Positions 61,100 through 64,000 of a DNA stretch of 64,000 bases are shown here, piece by piece. The stretch covers positions 496,001 through 560,000 of the forward strand of contig NZ_MRCQ01000001.1 in the NCBI RefSeq assembly GCF_002304005.1. Reading direction: 5' to 3'. The stretch is from Flavobacterium sp. ACN6. GTDB lineage: Bacteria; Bacteroidota; Bacteroidia; Flavobacteriales; Flavobacteriaceae. Positions within the stretch are counted from its first letter, which is position 1, and every line of letters begins with the position of its first letter. The notes beneath the pieces are model-generated. The model was given only the letters and a program-made list of their open reading frames with translations. It ran no database searches and had not been told where the DNA came from. The position numbers and the translations under genes are program-made.

Positions 61100-61687
61100 A
61101 TGAAAAAGTTACTATTAGCCGGAAAAACAATTTTAGGAGTAGGATTACTAATTTTATTCCTTCAATCTTGTAAAAACGAAACAAAACAAGAAGATCCAAA
61201 AGAAGTAGCAGAAGATGCAAACGAGGCTAAATTTGATTCTATTGACAGTAAAGAAGATGATTCTGAATTTTTAGTAGATCAAGCAGAAATTAATCTAGCA
61301 GAAATCGAAATAGGAAAACTAGCACAAACTAAAAGTACTAACCCAGAAGTGAAAAAATTTGGTAAAATGCTTGTTGATGAGCACACTAAATCAGCTTCTG
61401 AAGTAAGCGCTTTAGCAAAAGCTAAAAACTTTACTTTACCAACTTCTTTAACTGAAGAAGGAAAAGAAGAGTACAACAAATTAAACGAAAAAACTGGAGT
61501 TGATTTTGATAAAAAATTCGCCGATATGATGATCGATGGTCACGAAAAAGCGATTAAAAAACTTCAAGATGCTTCTAAAGATGCACATGACGAAGATGTA
61601 AAAACTTGGGCATCAAACAGTATTGCGGGTTTAACAGCACATTTAGAACATGCTAAATTGCTAAAACAAAACCTAGACAAAAAGTAA
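61100..61687 (+). CDS. DUF4142 lipoprotein
   Basis: 195 residues with a lipoprotein signal ('LILFLQSC|KNE', lipobox cysteine about 24), an acidic linker (about 28-50) and a ferritin-like helical DUF4142 domain (about 53-190). Core segments are 'FLVDQAEINLAEIEIGKLAQ', 'KFGKMLVDEHTKSASEV' and 'IDGHEKAIKKLQDASKDAHD'. Located in the outer membrane or periplasm, function unknown, often stress-induced. A single gene with a strong terminator. Confidence 0.92.
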   Translation: MKKLLLAGKTILGVGLLILFLQSCKNETKQEDPKEVAEDANEAKFDSIDSKEDDSEFLVDQAEINLAEIEIGKLAQTKSTNPEVKKFGKMLVDEHTKSASEVSALAKAKNFTLPTSLTEEGKEEYNKLNEKTGVDFDKKFADMMIDGHEKAIKKLQDASKDAHDEDVKTWASNSIAGLTAHLEHAKLLKQNLDKK

Positions 61688-61720
61688 AATAAATTTAATT
61701 GGTTATTATTTATTTTTAAG

Positions 61721-61754
61721 AAACCCCTCAAGAGTTGAATTGCTTGAGGGGTTT
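61721..61754 (+). terminator. Terminator of the DUF4142 gene
   Basis: 12-nt perfect arms AAACCCCTCAAG / CTTGAGGGGTTT (61721-61732, 61743-61754), 10-nt loop, then a T-rich tract. Confidence 0.9.
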
Positions 61755-61769
61755 TATTTTTTTTCTTTT

Positions 61770-61929
61770 GAGTTGCAAAGGTTCAGAGGAACAAAGGGAC
61801 AAAGATTTTGATAATCTTTGTCCCTTTTTTTAAGTTTCGAATTTCGCAAAATTTTAAACTTGTCACTTTAAACCTTTTCAACTTTGAGCCTTTGCCCCTC
61901 TGTACCTTTGTACCTTTGAACCTTTACCC
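61770..61929. repeat. CAAAGG/GAACCT octamer iterations
   Basis: 'AAAGGTTCAGAGGAACAAAGG' type units at the left and 'CCTTTGTACCTTTGAACC' units at the right are mutually complementary, flanking AT-rich sequence. The right end touches the stop codon of the alcohol dehydrogenase gene. Same family as 48571-48828. Confidence 0.8.
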
Positions 61930-62982
61930 CTACTTCAAAGAAGCCATATCAATCACAAAACGATATTTGATATCTCCTTTTAATAATCTTTCGTAAGCAT
62001 TATTTACCTCATCTACACCGATAATTTCGATGTCTGCTGTGATATTATGTGCTGCACAGAAATCTAACATTTCCTGAGTTTCTGCGATTCCTCCAATATT
62101 GGAACCTGAGAAACTTCTTCTTCCCATTAAAAGACTAAATGAGGTTACAGGAAGCGGTTCCATTGGAGCACCGACTAATGTAAGTGTTCCATCTACTTTA
62201 AGTAAATTTAAATAGGCATCGATATCATGTTCTGCCGATACACAGTCTAAAATAAAGTTTAGGCTTTTGGCATGTTTAGCCATTTGTTCTGGATCTGTAG
62301 ATAAAACTACTTCGTCTGCTCCTAAACGTTTTGCATCTTCTGTTTTAGATAATGAAGTGGTAAAAACTACAACATGAGCGCCCATAGCTTTTGCTAATTT
62401 TATTCCCATATGACCTAAACCGCCAATTCCCACAACTCCAACTTTTTGACCAGGACCAACTTTCCAGTGTTTTAACGGAGAATAAGTCGTGATTCCTGCA
62501 CACAATAAAGGTGCAACTCCAGCAAGATCCAATTTATCTGAAATATGCAATACATAATTTTCATCTACAACAATACTTTGAGAGTAACCTCCAAAAGTTT
62601 GTCCGCCCAAATGAACGTCAGGTGAATTAAACGTCAATGTATTTCCTGGATCGCAAAATTGCTCTAAACCTTCTTTACAATGCTCACATTCTCTGCAAGA
62701 ATCAACCATACAGCCTACTCCTGCCAATTGTCCTACTTTAAAGTTTTTTACGTGATCACCCACTTTTACAACTCTTCCCACGATTTCATGCCCAGGAACA
62801 ATTGGATAAATCGTTCCGTGCCATTCGTTTCTAGCAGAATGCAAATCTGAATGACAGATACCGCAATATAAAATCTCAATTTCTACATCATGTGCTTGTA
62901 CCGCTCTACGCTTAATATCTAAGGTTTGCAATGGTGCTTCGGCAGCTTCTGTACCAAAGGCTTTTATACTTTTTGTTTCCAT
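61930..62982 (-). CDS. Zinc-dependent NAD(P) alcohol dehydrogenase (YahK/cinnamyl-type)
   Basis: 350 residues, medium-chain dehydrogenase. Catalytic zinc ligands are Cys43 ('GICHSD') and His65/Glu66 ('GHE'), structural zinc ligands are Cys96, 99, 102 and 110 ('CRECEHCKEGLEQFC'), and the cofactor motif is 'GIGGLGHMG' (about 185-193). The wording 'GYSQSIVVDE' and 'CAGITTYSPLKHW' is that of the YahK/YjgB/cinnamyl alcohol dehydrogenase group, which reduces aldehydes using mainly NADPH. It detoxifies aldehydes in the cytoplasm. Two cupin genes precede it on the same strand. Confidence 0.94.
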   Translation of the reverse strand: METKSIKAFGTEAAEAPLQTLDIKRRAVQAHDVEIEILYCGICHSDLHSARNEWHGTIYPIVPGHEIVGRVVKVGDHVKNFKVGQLAGVGCMVDSCRECEHCKEGLEQFCDPGNTLTFNSPDVHLGGQTFGGYSQSIVVDENYVLHISDKLDLAGVAPLLCAGITTYSPLKHWKVGPGQKVGVVGIGGLGHMGIKLAKAMGAHVVVFTTSLSKTEDAKRLGADEVVLSTDPEQMAKHAKSLNFILDCVSAEHDIDAYLNLLKVDGTLTLVGAPMEPLPVTSFSLLMGRRSFSGSNIGGIAETQEMLDFCAAHNITADIEIIGVDEVNNAYERLLKGDIKYRFVIDMASLK

Positions 62983-62999
62983 ATTTTAGATTTTTGTTT

Positions 63000-63092
63000 T
63001 TTTTTTGTTTCAGGTTTCAAGTTTCAGGTTCAAAAACTTAGTCCCGAAGCTTCGGGATAGCATCTTAGAACCTTAGAATCTTAGTAGCTTAA
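63000..63092. repeat. GTTTCAG heptamers, CCCGAAGCTTCGGG palindrome and CTTAGAA octamers
   Basis: Three repeat kinds in one short spacer: GTTTCAG/GTTTCAA heptamers (about 63007-63032), the 14-bp palindrome at 63043-63056, and CTTAGAACCTTAGAATCTTAG octamers running into the stop codon of the cupin gene. Confidence 0.8.
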
Positions 63093-63485
63093 AAGAAAAT
63101 ACTCTCCATCGGTTACTGGTTCCAGCCAGGTTCCGTGGCCTTTATCTATTTCTGTGATAATGGCAACGTAAGAGAATTTTTCAAATGGAGTTGCTCCGTA
63201 CCAATGTTCTACTCCCGGTAAAATGGTAACTACTTCATCTTTATGAAGCATTCGAACTGCGCTTCCTCTTTCTTGGTAATATCCTACTCCTTCTTTTGCA
63301 ATCAGCATATGCAGACCTGCGTTGCTATGCCAATTACTTCTTGCGCAGGCTTCAAAAGTAACTTCCTTAATTACAGTGTTTTCAGGATGAATATCACTGC
63401 TCTGTTTTTTATAGGAAACGTCACCCGTCATATATGTGCTAGGGACTTTTCCTTCTTCGATAACGGCTGAATAATTTGTTGACAT
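63081..63485 (-). CDS. Cupin domain protein with altered metal site
   Basis: 134 residues, a single cupin barrel. It is clearly paralogous to the next cupin ('NWHSNAGLHMLIAKEGVGYY', about 54-73, against NWHTHPGGQ...; and 'EHWYGATPFEKFSYVAIITE'). Where active cupins have H-x-H and a later H-x-H, this one has 'HSN' and 'HWY', so at least two usual metal ligands are replaced. It may be catalytically reduced, have different metal binding or be structural. It ends about 100 nt before the alcohol dehydrogenase gene. Substrate unknown. Confidence 0.82.
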   Translation of the reverse strand: MSTNYSAVIEEGKVPSTYMTGDVSYKKQSSDIHPENTVIKEVTFEACARSNWHSNAGLHMLIAKEGVGYYQERGSAVRMLHKDEVVTILPGVEHWYGATPFEKFSYVAIITEIDKGHGTWLEPVTDGEYFLLSY

Positions 63486-63511
63486 AAATTTACTTATTTT
63501 TTGAGTTGGAT

Positions 63512-63928
63512 TTAATTAAAACTGTGGTATTCTTCATCAGTTACTGGTTCCAGCCAGTCCACAATTCCTTTTTCTGTATTAGTACTGATGGCGATATGTG
63601 TGAATTCACCTTCAGGAGAAGCGCCGTGCCAATGTTTTATTTCAGGTTGAATGTTGACCACATCTCCAACCTGCAGTAACTGAATTGGTTTTCCTACTTC
63701 CTGATAATATCCCGTTCCGTGGGTTACAATTAGAATTTGTCCGCCGGGATGTGTGTGCCAATTGTTTCTGGCGCCGGCTTCAAAAACAACATTTCCGACA
63801 GCAGTGTTTAAAACGGGATCATTTGGAACAAGCATTTTAACCCAGGCTTTTCCTGTAAAGTATTCTGATGGCGCTAAATCTCCGTTTGGAAAAATGGCAT
63901 TATTATGTTCATTGTCTGATGTTTTCAT
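63512..63928 (-). CDS. Cupin domain protein (mandelonitrile-lyase/gentisate-like small cupin)
   Basis: 138 residues with a complete small-cupin site: 'NWHTHPGGQILIVTHGTGYY' (about 56-75) and 'IKHWHGASPEGEFTHIAIST' (about 97-116), giving His, His, Gln and His ligands for a divalent metal. This type is found with carboxymuconolactone decarboxylase-like enzymes and in hydroxynitrile-lyase-like cupins. It is 26 nt upstream of its paralogue, in the same orientation, so the two are a tandem duplicate in one operon. Substrate unknown. Confidence 0.85.
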   Translation of the reverse strand: MKTSDNEHNNAIFPNGDLAPSEYFTGKAWVKMLVPNDPVLNTAVGNVVFEAGARNNWHTHPGGQILIVTHGTGYYQEVGKPIQLLQVGDVVNIQPEIKHWHGASPEGEFTHIAISTNTEKGIVDWLEPVTDEEYHSFN

Positions 63929-64000
63929 AAATTTTTCGTTTTGGAATTATCAGGATCAGAAAACTAAATTGGAGAAAGCTAGAAGTCGCTTTATGAAGTA

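Noticed and set aside
42..63950. tRNA, rRNA, IS transposase, integrase or prophage genes
   Set aside because: Looked for during reading of both strands; no cloverleaf-like CCA-ended units, rRNA segments, or DDE/serine/tyrosine recombinase motifs were noticed. A tool-based scan was not possible.

Overview
The window reads as chromosome of a Flavobacterium-like member of the Bacteroidota. It is AT-rich and carries SusC/SusD pairs, FecI/FecR regulators, FecCD-independent TonB receptors, Bacteroidota-type -7 promoter motifs (TAnnTTTG) and many small families typical of flavobacteria (DUF1810, DUF3526, DUF6660, DUF4142, DUF892). No rRNA, tRNA, CRISPR array, prophage or insertion sequence was seen. 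Protein calls rest on reading motifs; no database search was run.

Layout. 0-7.7 kb: a partial membrane protein, a flavin-dependent oxidoreductase, a siderophore-type TonB receptor (minus), a thiolase, a decayed hydrolase tail, a divergent DapB-like protein and a DUF1810 protein. 7.7-14.2 kb: a probable metal or metallophore operon (His/Cys-rich exported peptide, ABC ATPase, TonB receptor, two DUF3526 ABC-2 permeases), with a palindrome overlapping its candidate promoter. 14.2-16.2 kb: two related repeat blocks around one unrecognised gene. 16.3-25.8 kb: an ECF sigma factor, FecR anti-sigma, STN-bearing SusC, SusD, a surface lipoprotein and a di-heme peroxidase, probably one signal-responsive uptake locus. 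26-27 kb: a VOC protein and a tautomerase.

27-36.3 kb: a zinc/cadmium/cobalt resistance region on the minus strand: a P1B-2 ATPase, then CzcB-, TolC- and CzcA-like efflux genes and a Cys/His-rich DUF6660 peptide. Dispersed repeats have been built into the coding ends of all three efflux genes, and about 370 bp at the end of the adaptor gene is duplicated. 36.5-38.4 kb: two outer-membrane beta-barrel proteins.

39-45.6 kb: a signalling cluster on the minus strand (REC-kinase, CHASE3-HAMP-GAF hybrid kinase with three receivers, stand-alone receiver, CheR, CheB) with no chemoreceptors nearby. 46-49.3 kb: SDR, SemiSWEET, an AraC-like sensor domain without a visible DNA-binding domain, and a small conserved protein. 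49.4-53.1 kb: a multi-PAS kinase with a convergent Rcp1-type receiver.

53.3-64 kb: a stress- and DNA-maintenance-flavoured region: PPOX-type stress protein, DUF72, Fpg/Nei-like glycosylase, DUF892 ferritin-like protein, an extremely acidic protein, DUF1328 micro-protein, topoisomerase IB, a Rho-N/SAP-like small protein, DUF4142 lipoprotein, zinc alcohol dehydrogenase and two paralogous cupins.

The most unusual feature of the window is its repeats. One hairpin family keeps a fixed loop (GGTTGAAACC) and tail (GCTATGTTT) while its stem changes in a compensatory way. Other families include 7-8 nt iterations hugging start and stop codons, a 25-bp inverted-repeat MITE-like element, and the TTTGCG repeats that have become coding sequence.
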